Origin: Wolfiporia cocos
Lineage: Eukaryota > Basidiomycota > Agaricomycetes > Polyporales > Phaeolaceae
NCBI GenBank assembly: GCA_029448655.1
Contig: JACCLO010000006.1
Location: forward strand, 2,604,001 to 2,668,000
Reading direction: 5' to 3'
Length of the DNA stretch: 64,000 nt
In this document: positions 35,636 through 47,808 of the stretch, piece by piece
Numbering within the stretch: the stretch's first letter is position 1
Layout of the letters: every line of letters begins with the position of its first letter
Notes under the pieces: generated by a model
The model's input: only the letters and a program-made list of their open reading frames with translations
What the model was told of the DNA's origin: nothing
Database searches by the model: none
Position numbers and translations under genes: made by a program

Positions 35636-36343
35636 TCAACGGCTCGTGCTGCCAGCGCCTATCCGCCCTGCTGCCAATCCGTCTGCCCTATTCGTGACTG
35701 ACCTCTCGTTGACTCTGCGCCCGCGCTCAAGCAACAGAAACGACGCCACAACAAGATCCCTGATTTCTTCGGCCCGATAGGTCATTATCAATCTGGCTTG
35801 CACTATCGTATGTGGATCTGTCTTGCGATCTAAATACGATTTACGGAACTGGGCTATCGGCTGCTTGAAGCTATCCTCGGCACTGTACAACTACACTTCA
35901 CATCTATCATGCTGAAGACACGATGGAACTAGAATCCACATTCACCTCAAGTGCGCGGCCAGGCTCATTTCCCTTCCATTTGTATTGCCGCCCTGACTCA
36001 TCCTTGAACGACACATCACTTTGACACAATGATGCGTGAGCCTGATGATTTGAGCCCAACTGATCGGCAATGCATACCTATTGAAGGGGATCAAGCTTTT
36101 GATGAGTGGCAATGGCCTTTCATGCACGGTCACTTCGTCGCGCTGCCTGAAGCCAGTGTCCTTCCATGTCAGCGAAGCCACGACGGCATCGCTCACATCG
36201 AATACCCTGGTAGTCGATGCCTGCTTCCCCGTTTCTGTGTATACAACATAGACTGTGTCACCGTTCTCAGCAGTGATCTTGGTGTTGCAAGGATTGTCAG
36301 GAGTAAATGCCAACGTTGTTGTGATTGAGTCTGCTGTGGACAT
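35636..36343 (-). CDS. DUF6593-domain protein, paralogue 1
   Basis: Exons 36078-36343, 35946-36018 and 35636-35890 give 197 residues. The family pattern is visible: an N-terminal strand-rich part (LAFTPDNPCNTKI, TVYVVYTETG), the central DESGRQYKWKGN motif on the 73-nt second exon, and the C-terminal AEEIRDLVVASFLLLERGRR. DUF6593 proteins are common and often multi-copy in Agaricomycetes; their function is unknown. The exon pattern, including the 73-nt middle exon, is the same as in the paralogue at 38239-38963. Introns are 59 and 55 nt. No signal peptide or membrane segment is seen. A MITE lies about 125 bp upstream of the start codon. Confidence 0.82.
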
Positions 36344-36469
36344 GTCAGTAAAGTAAGGCGTGAAGATGCGGGGTATGGCAGCGATGCAATTAACTGCGCA
36401 CAGTCAGTCCACGGTTCCGCGATGCGGGCTAGCGTCATCCCGAGGCCCTTTTGCGCCCCTGAGCGCATA

Positions 36470-37035
36470 AGGTAGGGGACGCTAGGAACGGGCACCTTTA
36501 CATAATCCGATCACGTGATATTTCCCACGGTCAAATCCTGAGGATTCTCCGTCGCCGTATGGTAATGTATTTCCGGAAGACATAGGGTAGGTGTAGCATG
36601 GTTCAAATACAGTTTCTGTACTGCAATAATGCAGTTTAAAGCTAATCGAAAGGCGCTATTGCTGTCTGCGTATGTCACTGAAGTTTACATGTAAGCGCCC
36701 ATCCCGGTCTGGGAACTAGGATGTTTAGACTTGCCTGATTTGTGGCATCACGTGATATAACCCTAGGCTAGGTGTGGCCAAATCCCAGTGCTTGCGGAAT
36801 CAAAAATGCGCCAGGAGCCTCAAAATGTGCAGAAAAAGTCAGAACTAAAAATTTCACTTTTTTGGAAATTGCTTGGTCAATTCTCAACATCTCAAGATTT
36901 CGCTCAATAGGATTGAAAGAGGACGTCCTTTCCCATCATTCACAAAACGTTGCCCGTGGTCAATGTTATTAGGGTGGTTGGCATCGGTAGCGCCTTGATT
37001 ATGTAAGGGGTGCCCGTTCCTGGCGTCCCCTACCT
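36470..37035. mobile_element. MITE with about 40-bp inverted repeats and TA flanks
   Basis: The left end is AGGTAGGGGACGCTAGGAAC and the right end is the reverse complement of AGGTAGGGGACGCCAGGAAC. The inverted repeats continue to CATAATC, with few mismatches. TA stands on both sides (36468-36469 and 37036-37037), which suits a Tc1/mariner-type insertion. It is 566 bp with no ORF for a transposase. It lies in the promoter region of DUF6593 paralogue 1. Confidence 0.72.
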
Positions 37036-38238
37036 TATACATTTGCATTGTCCCACGATCCAGGGGTCGAGCACGCTGTCCATGTCGTCACCTGATTCCG
37101 ATGGCTTGCTGGAACAGTGGGGAGGGGCAACCGTAGGGGAGCGGCAAATTCCGGATGTCCGGCGTCTATCACACGCCACAGTACATGCCGGACAGCTCTC
37201 ACTGCGGCACGGGCTTAGCGCGCAGAGCGCGACGGTATCAATGTAAAGGCTCCTCACATAAAAACATTCATGCCTTGTGTCAGTGGGGTGTATTGCTCAG
37301 AACATTGAATACATCAATTTCTTCGGAACAGAATTTTGAGATAAAATCTGTACTGTACAATTTCGTACATCGCGCATGGCACACTGCAACTACAAGACAG
37401 TTTAACGGAAATGTGTTCCCAACGATTTCTGCGGAAAGGCAAACAGAATCAATCTGTGTACTAGGTTTTTGCTGTAGATCACTGTTGAAGGAGGAGATAC
37501 CAATCCATCAATGTATGGGAGTATGATTTAGAATGCTTGCCAATCATGATGTGAAAATCGATAGGACCCTCAGATCGCTCAGGTCGAAACTACACTATCA
37601 ATAAAGCGCTCTTAGATTGTTACCTACCTACAGAATGAATGTACTTGTGAGGTGCAGAATATTTATGTGCCAGTGGTATGAATGTACCTGCCTTCCTAAC
37701 TGGGATGCGAACGCCGCCACGTCGCGTTTGATGGCTCGATATCGTCGAGGAGTCGCTGGAAAGAACTGACAAAGATATCAAGGGCTCATTGTATGTTTCA
37801 TTATATCTTGAGCATCTACGGAGCTTACATCTTGAATGAACGTTGCAGTACATAGCCGTGTCTACAGTGGTGCTTAGGTACCGGCGCCGGTACAGGCTCA
37901 GGTCCCGATAGTACCAGCGTCAATAGCGCCACATTCGCAGTCTCGGCATCTAAATACCACATTGGGTAGGTGGTTCAGACTCCGACGTGATAAGCTCAGG
38001 ACACATTTCTAGGCGGGGTTGCCCATCCCCAGGAACAGCAATCAGCAGCCAAGAGACGAAGACGACACTGAAGGGTGCTGGAAATGACGAACAATTTAAG
38101 CGTTACACATGCACATTGATTGGTGTTCTCGTAGCATCATGCCGTTTCATCAATGTGACAATGCTAGTACGTGCTAAAATAGGCCATTCTTCGTAGATCA
38201 TCAGGCATGAGAAAGAAATACACAATAGTGCCAAGAAA
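37036..38238. other. Intergenic, no supported gene
   Basis: The region runs from the MITE to the stop of DUF6593 paralogue 2. ORFs are short, without domain motifs or splice-site support. A GC-rich word GGTACCGGCGCCGGTACAGG occurs near 37876. Confidence 0.35.
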
Positions 38239-38963
38239 TCATGAACATCCTAGAGTCGTTGACAGAACGAAACCTGTCGATGCAATAGCGCCTATATCGG
38301 CGACCCTGCGGCTTGCGCCGGATATCTCTGCAACTCTTCTTTCACGTTCCAAAAACACAAATGACGCAACAACAAGGTCCCTGATCTCAGCTGCGCGTGG
38401 TGTCAAAACGAGAGTGGCGGGTGTTTCCGTTACTTGACCCAATTCCCATACCCTGGTAGATCTCTTAAAGTAAGCTACGGGATGAGGCGATGAATCTTGC
38501 GCGAGGAAGAGCTGTTAGTGGTTATAAGCAAGTGCGCGGTTATCAGACTCGTGATGCAATTAAACCTGGAGACTTTGTCCCGGTGCATTGCCTTTCCATT
38601 TGTACTGAATCCCCGAATCGTCCTTGAAAGTTACCTCACTGCATGAAAACCATCAGCATCCTTCCCTTACCGGAGTTACTAGCGCGCTTACTTCTTCCAT
38701 GGTAGTACACTTTTGTGCAACCAGCTCCCCAGAGACAAAGGCTTCTTGTTGCTCAGCTTGACCTTGGTTGACGGCAATCCTATGCCCCTGAATTGAAGAG
38801 AGGCGACTTCTGCATCTTCGGCCGTACGGATGTGACTACTGGTCTTCCAACCGCTGTGTTCAGTGGTGACATTGTATAGCACCCTGCCATTTAGACTGAT
38901 AGTGGTGTTTTGCATGCCGTCCGGGTCGAACACGAGTACGGTAGATTGCTCGAGTAGGGTCAT
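38239..38963 (-). CDS. DUF6593-domain protein, paralogue 2
   Basis: Exons 38692-38963, 38566-38638 and 38239-38511 give 205 residues. It shows the same plan as paralogue 1: N-terminal LVFDPDGMQNTTI, a 73-nt middle exon with DDSGIQYKWKGN, and a C-terminal AAEIRDLVVASFVFLERERR. Introns are 53 and 54 nt with GT..AG ends. The C-terminus runs about 30 residues past the domain and ends in an Ala/Ser/Thr-rich tail. Function is unknown. The two copies are about 1.9 kb apart, on the same strand, and probably arose by duplication. Confidence 0.82.
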
Positions 38964-39401
38964 GATGCCTTAGTCCGCAGTGACGATGCAGAGCACGAGG
39001 GGAGCCCGCTATCGCGGGTATATATACAACTGTCTGCCCAGGTAGATGACAGCTCTTGAGTCAAGCGCTGCGCTGTGTAGACATGCGCTTACCATTCCTG
39101 ACGGTCATCTGAACAGTCGTACGCAGGGCGCAAGATGGCCGCCGAGCTGAGCTGCCAATCGATTGAATGCCTTTGCGACCGAGCCTTCCTGTCGATAATA
39201 TGGCTACGTATATATTGAGGAGCTGCGCAAGTGCTGCGCAGAGCATGACACGTCTAGGAAGGGTGCATGCGTACGCCGTACATGGACATCATTGACAATG
39301 CATTATGTAAAACGCCACTCGATCGGGTCTTTTTGATCCGTAGTTACCGCGGTATGTGCCAAGTACGTACGCTGTACTGGTACCTGGTGCCGACGTGAAA
39401 A
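38964..39401. other. Intergenic, DUF6593 paralogue 2 promoter side
   Basis: No gene is supported. A TATA-like TATATATA lies at about 39019, roughly 56 bp upstream of the DUF6593 start codon. The stretch ends at the reverse solo LTR-C insertion. Confidence 0.4.
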
Positions 39402-39685
39402 TGACACAAGTACAACCTAAGACACACACCGGGGGGAGGGGGGTCACGTGAAAGCACCTTCCTGGTCCGGGCATCTCAGGCTGAAAAGGCCAAGACAAGT
39501 CTGAGGTTTGCTCAAGACTGTCTGGTCGTATATATACTCCTACACTATTTGTACATGTTATGGCGCGGCCTGTAAGGCGTCAGCGCTGAGGTAAGCTACG
39601 TGCTACGTGGTGGCCAGTAAGGGCATCGGGGCGCGGGCGCTGGTATGGCTAGGGGAGCGCTGGATGTCTATGGCAACGTAGCGGG

Positions 39686-40324
39686 TAGTGATGTGCCAGG
39701 CCCGGCTTTGGGCCATAGGCCGGGCCGGGCCAAGCCCTACTTGGGCCGGGCCAGGCCGGGCCCTACACCACGGCTTGAGACGGCCCAGGGCCCGGCTTGT
39801 GTCTCAAGCCGGGCCGGGCCAAGCTGTGAGCCCCGGGCCTGAAAGCTCTAACAGATAAAATGTCTAGTAACTCTGATATAAGGATATATATAGTAGCAGT
39901 ATGCCATATTTCAATGTATTATGTCTATATTTTTAAATTCAAGCAAAAGGATAGTCCCATGGATTGAATTCTTGGTGCTGAAGCCTGTCACTCACTTTTG
40001 GGCGCCTATACGATGCCCCATTTGGAAGGCGCGCCACAGAGCACCGTGCCGGTGAAATGATGATTTCACACTAAACTCCACTAATTATGAAGATACTGGA
40101 GCTTGGCTTTGTCAAGACATAGTTGGAGAAGGTATGTTATGAGTTTGTGTGGCTACAGTAATGATCATCCTCACAGTGCCAGGCCCCGGGCAAGCCCCAG
40201 GCCGGGCCGGGCCAAGCCGTGGGCCGTCAATGGAGGCCCGGCCTGAGGTTTTGAAAAGCCAAGGCCGTCCAAAGCCGGGCCAAAGCTGGGGCTTTTGAGC
40301 CGGGCCGGGCCCGGCACATCACTA
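39686..40324. mobile_element. hAT-like non-autonomous element, copy 2
   Basis: It is 639 bp with terminal inverted repeats TAGTGATGTGCCAGGCC and GGGCCCGGCACATCACTA. The 8-bp duplication GTAGCGGG flanks it (39678-39685 and 40325-40332). The ends are rich in GGCCGGGCC-like repeats. There is no transposase. It sits at a different place in LTR-C than copy 1, so the two insertions are independent. Confidence 0.9.
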
Positions 40325-40478
40325 GTAGCGGGATAGGCCCGATCGGTGGTTCTCGTTGATCGAGGGTTCGCCGGTGATGGCGGGGTTCTATGTCCTTGAT
40401 TGGGGCGTCTGCTGTCCGGGTTCCCAAGGACTGGTACTGAGGGGAAGGCATGTGGCAGCCCAGGTTCCCACGTGCTGG

Positions 40479-41178
40479 TGACACAGACTAGACTGTGGGA
40501 CTCACACTATAACCTTATGGGCGACTTTGAAGGAGTTGCTGGAGGTTGGTGAGGAGGCTAGTGGGCGCAAGCAGAGATGTTATGTAACTGTGCGAATGCA
40601 GAGAACAAATCTAAGGCTTATCCGCAGTGATAGCCCTACTTATATACATGCATTGTTTGGTTACCAGTAAGGGAGCCAAACATGAAGATGGTCTGTGCGC
40701 AGACATAACTAATACAGCTAAGTCGTAAACTACAATAGACCATGTGCGCCGGTAATGGCCGCACCAGTAAGATCGTTTGTTTGGACCGTAGGTCCATGTT
40801 GTGGAAGTGGCTGTAGCTACGTTAGTAAGCCATGCATGTGATTCTTATATACCGGCATCGGGATATGAGTAATCGTAAAGGCATTGGCATGTGATAACGA
40901 GCGGGCCGCTTATCCAATTGTACTGACATAGCCCGGTATCGGGATATGAGCAAAGCGCGTGACACCGGAGGTTAGTCCGCTGAGTCATTGACGCGTATAA
41001 ACGTGTTATGTACGTGTTGTTATGACAAGTGGACGTATACCGCGTTGTGTACGTGTTGTTTGGTTGCGTGTACGTGTAGACGGGCGCTTAGCAGCGTAAA
41101 TGTCTACAAGGTCGTAGAAATACCAGATAAATAGGTAAAAATACGGGGAAAATAGTGGCATGTCCCAAATCTGTGACA
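40479..41178 (-). repeat. 3' LTR of element C (LTR-E)
   Basis: It is 700 bp. On the minus strand it begins TGTCACAGATTTGGG and ends AGTCTGTGTCA. The polypurine tract GAAGAGGGGG (minus strand, about 41183-41192) lies just upstream. Confidence 0.96.
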
Positions 41179-41217
41179 TTACCCCCTCTTCAGGTTTCAT
41201 TGTCCCTAATGGAACGA

Positions 41218-44200
41218 TTACTTTCCTGTGGAGCCGAAACCACCAGTACCGCGCTCGGATTTAATCTTTTCAAAGTAAGATTTTCCGTGTAGCGTAATGT
41301 GCGGGTCCTTAGCAACTTCGCAGATGAGCTGAGCAATCTTATCACCGGCCCGAATATCGATAGATATATCGGAGTGATTCCGGAGAATGATGATTACTTC
41401 GCCTTGATAATCGTGGTCGATAACGCCACCCATTACGTCTATGCCTTTTCGGGCAAGACTAGAGCGGGGGGCGATACGTCCGTAAGTGCCGAAAGGTACC
41501 TGGATCTTCAGTTTGGTGTTGTATTCTGTCTGCCCGTGAGCTGGCAGAACGTCGCCTGTTGCAGTGTACAGGTCAAACCCAACCGAGTCCTTGGTTCCCT
41601 TTTCCGGCATTCGGCCGCCTTCACCGACTACGATTTTCAAGTCCGCGTTTTGGTTAATGTCCGCTGACATCCATCCCCCGTCGGGGTGTCTAACCATGCG
41701 CTGCTTAGGATCCTTCGCAAATTTTTCGCGATACTGCGGCCAGTCGTCTGGCCACGTGCATTCGTCGGCTTCCCAGTCGTCGCTGTCAGGGTCGAAGACA
41801 TGAACTGCTTCTTTCCTTCTGGCTGATCGCCTGAGGGGGACATCCTGCATTGGAATGGCGTGTGAAGCCTTGTATTCTTGCAGAATGTCATATGCCGTGT
41901 CGAGATCGGCTTCACGTACCCAGGAGTCGTCATTGATACCAAATCCTTTCCATCGGATTCTGTATTCAACTCTTCCTGCGCGGAGACGATGATCTAAGAT
42001 CTTCTCAACTTCCCATAATTCCTCGTCGTCGACCATTTCTGGTTGAGGCTCTGGTCTTTTCTGATGCACCGGGTCCTTGTATATGACCAATTTGGAAGCG
42101 TGGAATACTGGGTGGTAAGCCCTGTATTGCTCGTCCATATGTACCCTAAAGGTGACCGGAGATAATTGTTCAATTATCTTAAATGGTCCCAGATAGCGTG
42201 GACTAAGACTTCTTTCGGAGTCTTGCCAGCTACGGGCGTCAACGAGAACTTTGTCGCCAACTTTAAACGGTACCGAGCGCTTGTGTTGATCATAGTACCA
42301 AGACCAGCGTTCGGCAGCCAATTTCATAGCTGCCTTAGCTTGTTCTTGTGCTGACCATCTGGCGTAAGCAAATTGATTTAAATCCGAATATTGCGTCGGC
42401 TTCAAATCCGTAGGTCCTGCATTGGGATGCCTTCCTAGTTCGACGAAGAATGGACTATTCTTGGTCGTCTCGCTAGCCGCGTTATTGTACGCAAACTCTG
42501 CCGTGGGGAGATAGAACACCCAGTTATCTTTTTGGATAACGTCGATGTAGCATCGTAGGTATTGTTATAGAATTTGGTTAATTCTCTCCGTTTGGCCGTC
42601 CGCTTGCGGGTGGTAGGCTGTCGTCATCGACCTCTGAATTCCCAATTGTTCGCACCATCCCTTGAATAACTCAGAAGAGAATTGCAGTCCTCTATCCGAA
42701 ACGATTTGTTTCGGAAGTCCGTGATTCGGATAAATCCGAAGGTACAGGAGGTTTGCTAATTCCTTTGCCGAGATATTGTCTGATGTGGGAATGAAGTGTG
42801 CGCGCTTGGTCAATCGGTCCACTACTACCATAATAGCAGTGAATTGTTTGCGTTCGCCGCTGGGCGGTAAGTGAACGATGAAGTCGATTGTGATTGTGTC
42901 CCAGGGTGCTTCCGGTACTGGGAGCGGTTGCAGGGGTCCATACGGGGTCTGGTTGCGGTTCTTCATGCGCTGGCATGTGTCACAACCTTCCACGTATTGC
43001 TTCACCATCGTGGTCATTCCAGGCCACCAGTAATTACGTGATAGAAGTTCATAGGTCTTCCATCGTCCGAAGTGTCCGGCAGTCACATGGTCATGATGTA
43101 ACTCCAGAATCTTCGTGCGCAATTCTTTAGGCTCTTTTGGAACGTACACTTTTCCTCATCTGAGGAGTAATCCGGCCTCCATGTTCCATTCCTGGAGATC
43201 TTTACCGAATTCCTTGGGACCACTTTTCAGTAGTTCCTGGTAATCCTTGGTAATCTGATCGTCCATGAGGGCTTGTCGGATTTGTCTGAGAAGGTCCTCG
43301 TCGCCTGATTGTATCTCCTGCTGTGACGCTTCTAGCGCCCTAACCGTAAAGTATTCCGGTTTCAGCAAAATTTGATCGCGATTGTCGAGTTCCACCCCCT
43401 CTTCATGGTCTGGCCTCCGTGACAGAGGGTCAGCCGTGAGCATTGTTTTACCGGGTTTGTGACACATGGTGAAGTTGAACCTTGTCAGGTAAAGACTCCA
43501 ACGTGCCTGTCTCCGGGTTAGCCGTTGTGCCGATTTGAAATATGTCAGATTGAGATGATCCGACCATACTTCAAATTTGTGTGGGTGTCCTTCGAGGTAA
43601 TGTCTCCATTCTTCTAGAGCGCGGATGATTGCGAGCAACTCCTTATCGTAAATCTCATAGTTCCTTTCGGGTGCTGATAGAGATTTCGAGTAAAAGGCTA
43701 CTGGGTGCCAGAGCTTATCCTCCGAAGAGTACTGTGATAGCACCGCACCAGTTGCGTAATCGGAAGAATCCGCTTCCACGCGGAACGGGGACTCCTGATC
43801 TGGGATCCGGAGTATTGGAGCCGATGTGAAAGCTTCCTTGAGAGTTTGGAAGGCTTCCGCTTGTTCGGGTCCCCAGTTCCACTGCGTGTTTTTCTTGGAC
43901 AGTTCGGTTAACGGCTTAACCACTTTGGAGAAATCTTTAATGAACTGCCGGTAGTAGTTGGCGAAGCCAACAAAGGCCTGGACGTCCTTCACCTTGGCAG
44001 GTGTAGGCCAGTCCATTACGCCGGCTACCTTCTTAGGGTCCATTTCGACTTTTCCTTTGGAAATGATCATTCCCAGGTATTCAATACTATTTTGTTCGAA
44101 GAAGCACTTTTCAGGCTTCGCGAACAAGTCGTTGTCTTGCAAGATTTGTAATACTTGCTTGACGATACGACGGTGTTCCAACAGGTCGTTTCCGAACACA

Positions 44201-45753
44201 AGGATGTCGTCTAGGTAGACAATGACCTTTCCTTCTCTGATAAGGTCACCTAGGATATCGTTCATCATGTGTTGGAACGTGCTGGGTGCATTACAAAAAC
44301 CGAAGTACATGACTACGGCTTCGTAAAGGCTGTTAGGCGTAATGAATGCGGTCTTCCATTCATCTCCCTCCTTGATTCTTACGTTGTTGTAACCCCAACG
44401 CAAGTCGAGCTTCGTAAATATCGAAGCCTGGCTAAGCTTATCGATAAGCTCGTCTATGCGTGGGAGAGGGTACCTGTTTTTAATGGTTAAGTCGTTCACC
44501 TTTCGGTAATCGACTACCATTCGGGCTCCGCCGTCTTTTTTAGGGACGAAGAAGACCGGGCTCGCGATAGGGGATTTTGAGTGTTGGATGTAGCCCTTCC
44601 GTAACTCTTCCTGAATCCACTGATCTAGCGAGTTCGCTTCCTGAGGAGACATCTTGTATGCCTTACTCGGGGGCGGTAGTACCGCGTCATCGGGAAAGTC
44701 GATGGCGTGGTCGTATGGTTTCCGTTCGGGCATCCTTTCGGATGCGCGTTGAGAAAATACCGTGGGACCAAACTCCTGGTATTCCTCCGGAACCAAGGAT
44801 TTCCATTTCTGGAGATCCGCATCTGTCAAGAATTCATCGTCCGACTTCTCCGTTATCGACTGAATGGCGTCGATAAGGAGTTCCGTTCCTTCGTCAAGGG
44901 TGTTCACCCAAGCGACAAAGGGATTCTCAGGCTCCTCTAAGCCGAGAAAATCTATTGGAAAGTCGTTTATGATCTGATAGATGTTGCGGGGTTCAATTTC
45001 GTCTTCTTCCTCAGAAATCGAAACCCGTTTGCCATGTTTGCATTTTTCCGTACACCGATATGTGAAGGTTCCTTCCGGCCAATTGAAGTCCGGGTTGTGT
45101 TTCAGAAACCAGTCATATCCGAGGATTACATCCGCATTCTGTACGTCCATGACGTACAAGAATTCGGTGGACTTGTGTTCCTCCTGCACCATATAAGCTT
45201 TTACTGCCATATTGATATTACCGGCGGTATTAGAGGTACCGTCGGCGTTGCGAATCTCGAGGGGCGAAGGTAGTTTCTGAGTGACTAACTTTTCCTCGTG
45301 TACAAGTTTCTTATCTATGACGCTTATTGATGCACCGGTGTCGATTAATGCCATGGCGTTTACTTTCTTTCCGTATACCCACAGTTCCACTTCGATAGAG
45401 AACGATTTATTGTCGTCTCGAGAATCGTTTCCATGTACATTATACAAAGTGAAAAATTTCAACGCGAGCGGGTCAGGATAAAAGTATTTTACAGGAGGGG
45501 CACGTGTAGCTAGTGTCCGAGTCCTCCGGGCAAAGTCCATTGCCGAGTTGCCGAATATACCGAGATGGGATACCGGGTGACGTACGACCGCCTTATCTTC
45601 CCACAAGATAAGGGGTCTCTGTGGAGCCTCTTCGTAGAGGTGCGCTTCTTCGGGGCGCTGTACACTCCCAGCCGCTGCGGGGCTGGTGTGTTCTTCACAG
45701 AACGTCTTCGAGACGTGTGGTTGGGGCGAGGGGAACCGAGATGGTCCCGACAT
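41218..45753 (-). pseudogene. Pol of element C with C-terminal dUTPase, two in-frame stops
   Basis: One frame runs from 45753 down to 41218, about 1510 codons, interrupted by TGA at 43156-43158 and TAA at 42565-42567. Order: protease (MALIDTGASISVID); RT with YLDDILVF near 44215; RNase H (RNYEIYDKELLAI); integrase zinc region (HHDHVTAGHFG, CDTCQ) and core (TIDFIVHLPP, SDRGLQFSSE, HPQADGQTERINQ); a chromodomain (VEKILDHRLRAGRVEYRIRW); and, as the last 125 residues, a dUTPase. The dUTPase shows all five motifs: DSVGFDLYTA, RIAPRSSLA, GGVIDHDYQG, DKIAQLI and GTGGFGSTGK. The start overlaps the end of gag by 59 nt in another frame, so Pol is probably made by frameshifting. Confidence 0.93.
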
Positions 45754-47662
45754 TGGCGACGGTGGTGGCGGGGGCCGAGGGTCCTGCTGAGCTTGAGTCA
45801 GCCGTCACTTCTTCCCAGATGTATCGGGCACGATACGTCTTGCCATCCGCGGGGGGCGCCGAGTACGGCTTCTTGCCAGAAGCCTGTCCCTTTCCACTAC
45901 CCGTAGGAGCAGCGGACTTCTTGTCAGAAGCCGCCGCATCCTTCGCCTGTTGCTGTTCGTACCGCTGAGCGGCGGGTACGAACGTGCCGTTTGCCTTGTC
46001 CTCCCGCAATTTTGGGCAGGAAGAGAACCAGTGACCCTTCTGCTTGCAGTATGTGCAGAGGGCGTCAGGGTTTGGTGTGGCGGCGGGCTTCTTGGCAGGC
46101 GCCTTTCCCTTGTCCTTCTTTTTCTCCGACTTCTTCGCAGAAGTGGAGGACGTCTCCTTCTTTTCGGCAGGTGCCGAGTCCTTCTTGCCGGCCTTTTCGA
46201 AGATCGAACCCTTGATCTTGTCTGGGTATGACGTTTGGTACATTTCCAGAGCGAAGTCGATGAGGGGCTCGATGTCGGTCGGGGCCTTGAAGAACGGGGT
46301 CTTGCCGAGGACGTTTAAGGTGTCCTTAACCTTTTCGGGGAGAGTCTCGGTGAATTCCCACACCAGAGTCTCGTTGGCGGTTTCGGAGAGACGGCCGAGG
46401 GTGCGGAATCGTTCGCAGTAATTGAAGTAGTTCGATTCGGCGAGTTCCTTGCCCTTGATACCGTAGTAGCCGCGAATTTCCTTCTTGGCGATTTCCTTAT
46501 CCGTCATCTTCCCATATTGCACCATTACGGATTTGGTGAAGTCCTCCCAGGTGCCGAGAGGTTCACCGTTTCCTGCCTTCTTGATGAGAGGCGAGAAAAA
46601 TTTGTATGCGTCCCCTGTGACGCGGAAGAGGGCCGTGGTGATACGGTCATGGTCATCGTAGACCCTGAGCGTACCGAAGTACAGGCCCATCTTCTCCACC
46701 CATTCCTGCACAGTCACCTTTCCAGATGACCCAGAGAATTCGGGGGGAGGGGGAATTTTCAGGTTTTGAGGCAGACCTGGAATCTGCGGGGCGACGGCTG
46801 TTGCAGCAGCGGCTGCAGCTTGTGCGGCGGCAGCGGCTGCACGGTCAGTGTTGGGAGCCGGTGCGGGTTCTTTCGAGGGCGTGCGGACACCGGGAGGGTT
46901 GGGAACGGAGGGATTCTTGCGAAGTTCCTCCTCGACCTTCTCCATGCGCTCGGCAAACGCATCCTCGAGATCGTCGAGCCGGGACCGGTAGTCCTTTCGG
47001 AGCTGCTTTTCCATTTCGGAGAACTTGGCGGTGTACTCCTGTCGGAGTTCCTTGCCGAGGTCCACCAGAGTGGACAGCACCTCGTTGCGGACCGAATTGA
47101 CCGCTTCGTGTAGCTCGTCTTGGGCCTTCTGTTCGATTGCCCTGGATTGCCCAGCCAGGGAGTCGATTCTGCCATGGATTCGCTCCAGGCGGGCGTACAC
47201 CATCCGGCCGAGGGTATCAGTCGTATCGTGACTGATTGCCGCACCTCGTTGTACGGCGGCGTCGAGAATGGCCCCATGTAGGGGTCCATCCACCTTGTGG
47301 TGTTCCTCCTCTGGGAGGTACGCCTTGAGGCCTGTTTCGACCTCGGCATTGGTTCGGCGTGATGGACCCGAAAACTCCATTTCTAGGTTTGTTACGGGCC
47401 CGATCGGATGGGTATAGCGAGCCGGGGGGTATCCTGGGATAGGCGTACCCGGACGCGTTCCCATGGGGTTGGTCGGTGAGTCCCTTTGTGGGGGGACATA
47501 CTCGAGTGCGTCCTCTTCCTCTTCCTCTTCCTCGCTTAGGTGCTCCAAGGTCACCAGGGGTGGAGTCCCTGAGGTCCCTGCTACCGGTGTTACCGGGCCT
47601 TCTGAGCGGAGGCGCATCTTGCGGGGGGCGAGGGGGGTGCTAACGGAGGAGGTGGAAGACAT
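45695..47662 (-). CDS. Gag of element C
   Basis: Gag is the structural protein of the retrotransposon particle. This intact 655-residue frame has an acidic N-terminal part, a long predicted coiled coil (around SEMEKQLRKDYRSRLDDLED), an Ala-rich linker, and a capsid-like retrotransposon gag region (ALFRVTGDAYKFF, TWEDFTKSVMVQYGKMTD). A Lys-rich stretch follows, and then one CCHC zinc knuckle, CTYCKQKGHWFSSC. It starts 146 nt after the upstream ORF stops and overlaps pol at its end. Confidence 0.9.
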   Translation of the reverse strand: MSSTSSVSTPLAPRKMRLRSEGPVTPVAGTSGTPPLVTLEHLSEEEEEEEDALEYVPPQRDSPTNPMGTRPGTPIPGYPPARYTHPIGPVTNLEMEFSGPSRRTNAEVETGLKAYLPEEEHHKVDGPLHGAILDAAVQRGAAISHDTTDTLGRMVYARLERIHGRIDSLAGQSRAIEQKAQDELHEAVNSVRNEVLSTLVDLGKELRQEYTAKFSEMEKQLRKDYRSRLDDLEDAFAERMEKVEEELRKNPSVPNPPGVRTPSKEPAPAPNTDRAAAAAAQAAAAAATAVAPQIPGLPQNLKIPPPPEFSGSSGKVTVQEWVEKMGLYFGTLRVYDDHDRITTALFRVTGDAYKFFSPLIKKAGNGEPLGTWEDFTKSVMVQYGKMTDKEIAKKEIRGYYGIKGKELAESNYFNYCERFRTLGRLSETANETLVWEFTETLPEKVKDTLNVLGKTPFFKAPTDIEPLIDFALEMYQTSYPDKIKGSIFEKAGKKDSAPAEKKETSSTSAKKSEKKKDKGKAPAKKPAATPNPDALCTYCKQKGHWFSSCPKLREDKANGTFVPAAQRYEQQQAKDAAASDKKSAAPTGSGKGQASGKKPYSAPPADGKTYRARYIWEEVTADSSSAGPSAPATTVANVGTISVPLAPTTRLEDVL

Positions 47663-47808
47663 TGTGAATCTGTTTGTGACAAATGTTAGTTTTCCGGTTA
47701 CTCATTGTCTTAGATTCTTTTAAGAAGGGATTGGGTTTGAAAGCTGCAACTTTCGTTATAGATCACACTCGCACTCTATTTCAGAGTTAAAAGATGATAG
47801 TATTTCTA

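Noticed and set aside
39686..40324. GGCCGGGCC-rich stretch as a regulatory CpG island or CRISPR-like array
   Set aside because: The short repeats are irregular and lie inside an element with inverted ends and an 8-bp duplication.
42565..42567. Counting this TAA as a CpG transition
   Set aside because: The likely ancestral codon is GAA, which needs a G-to-T transversion.
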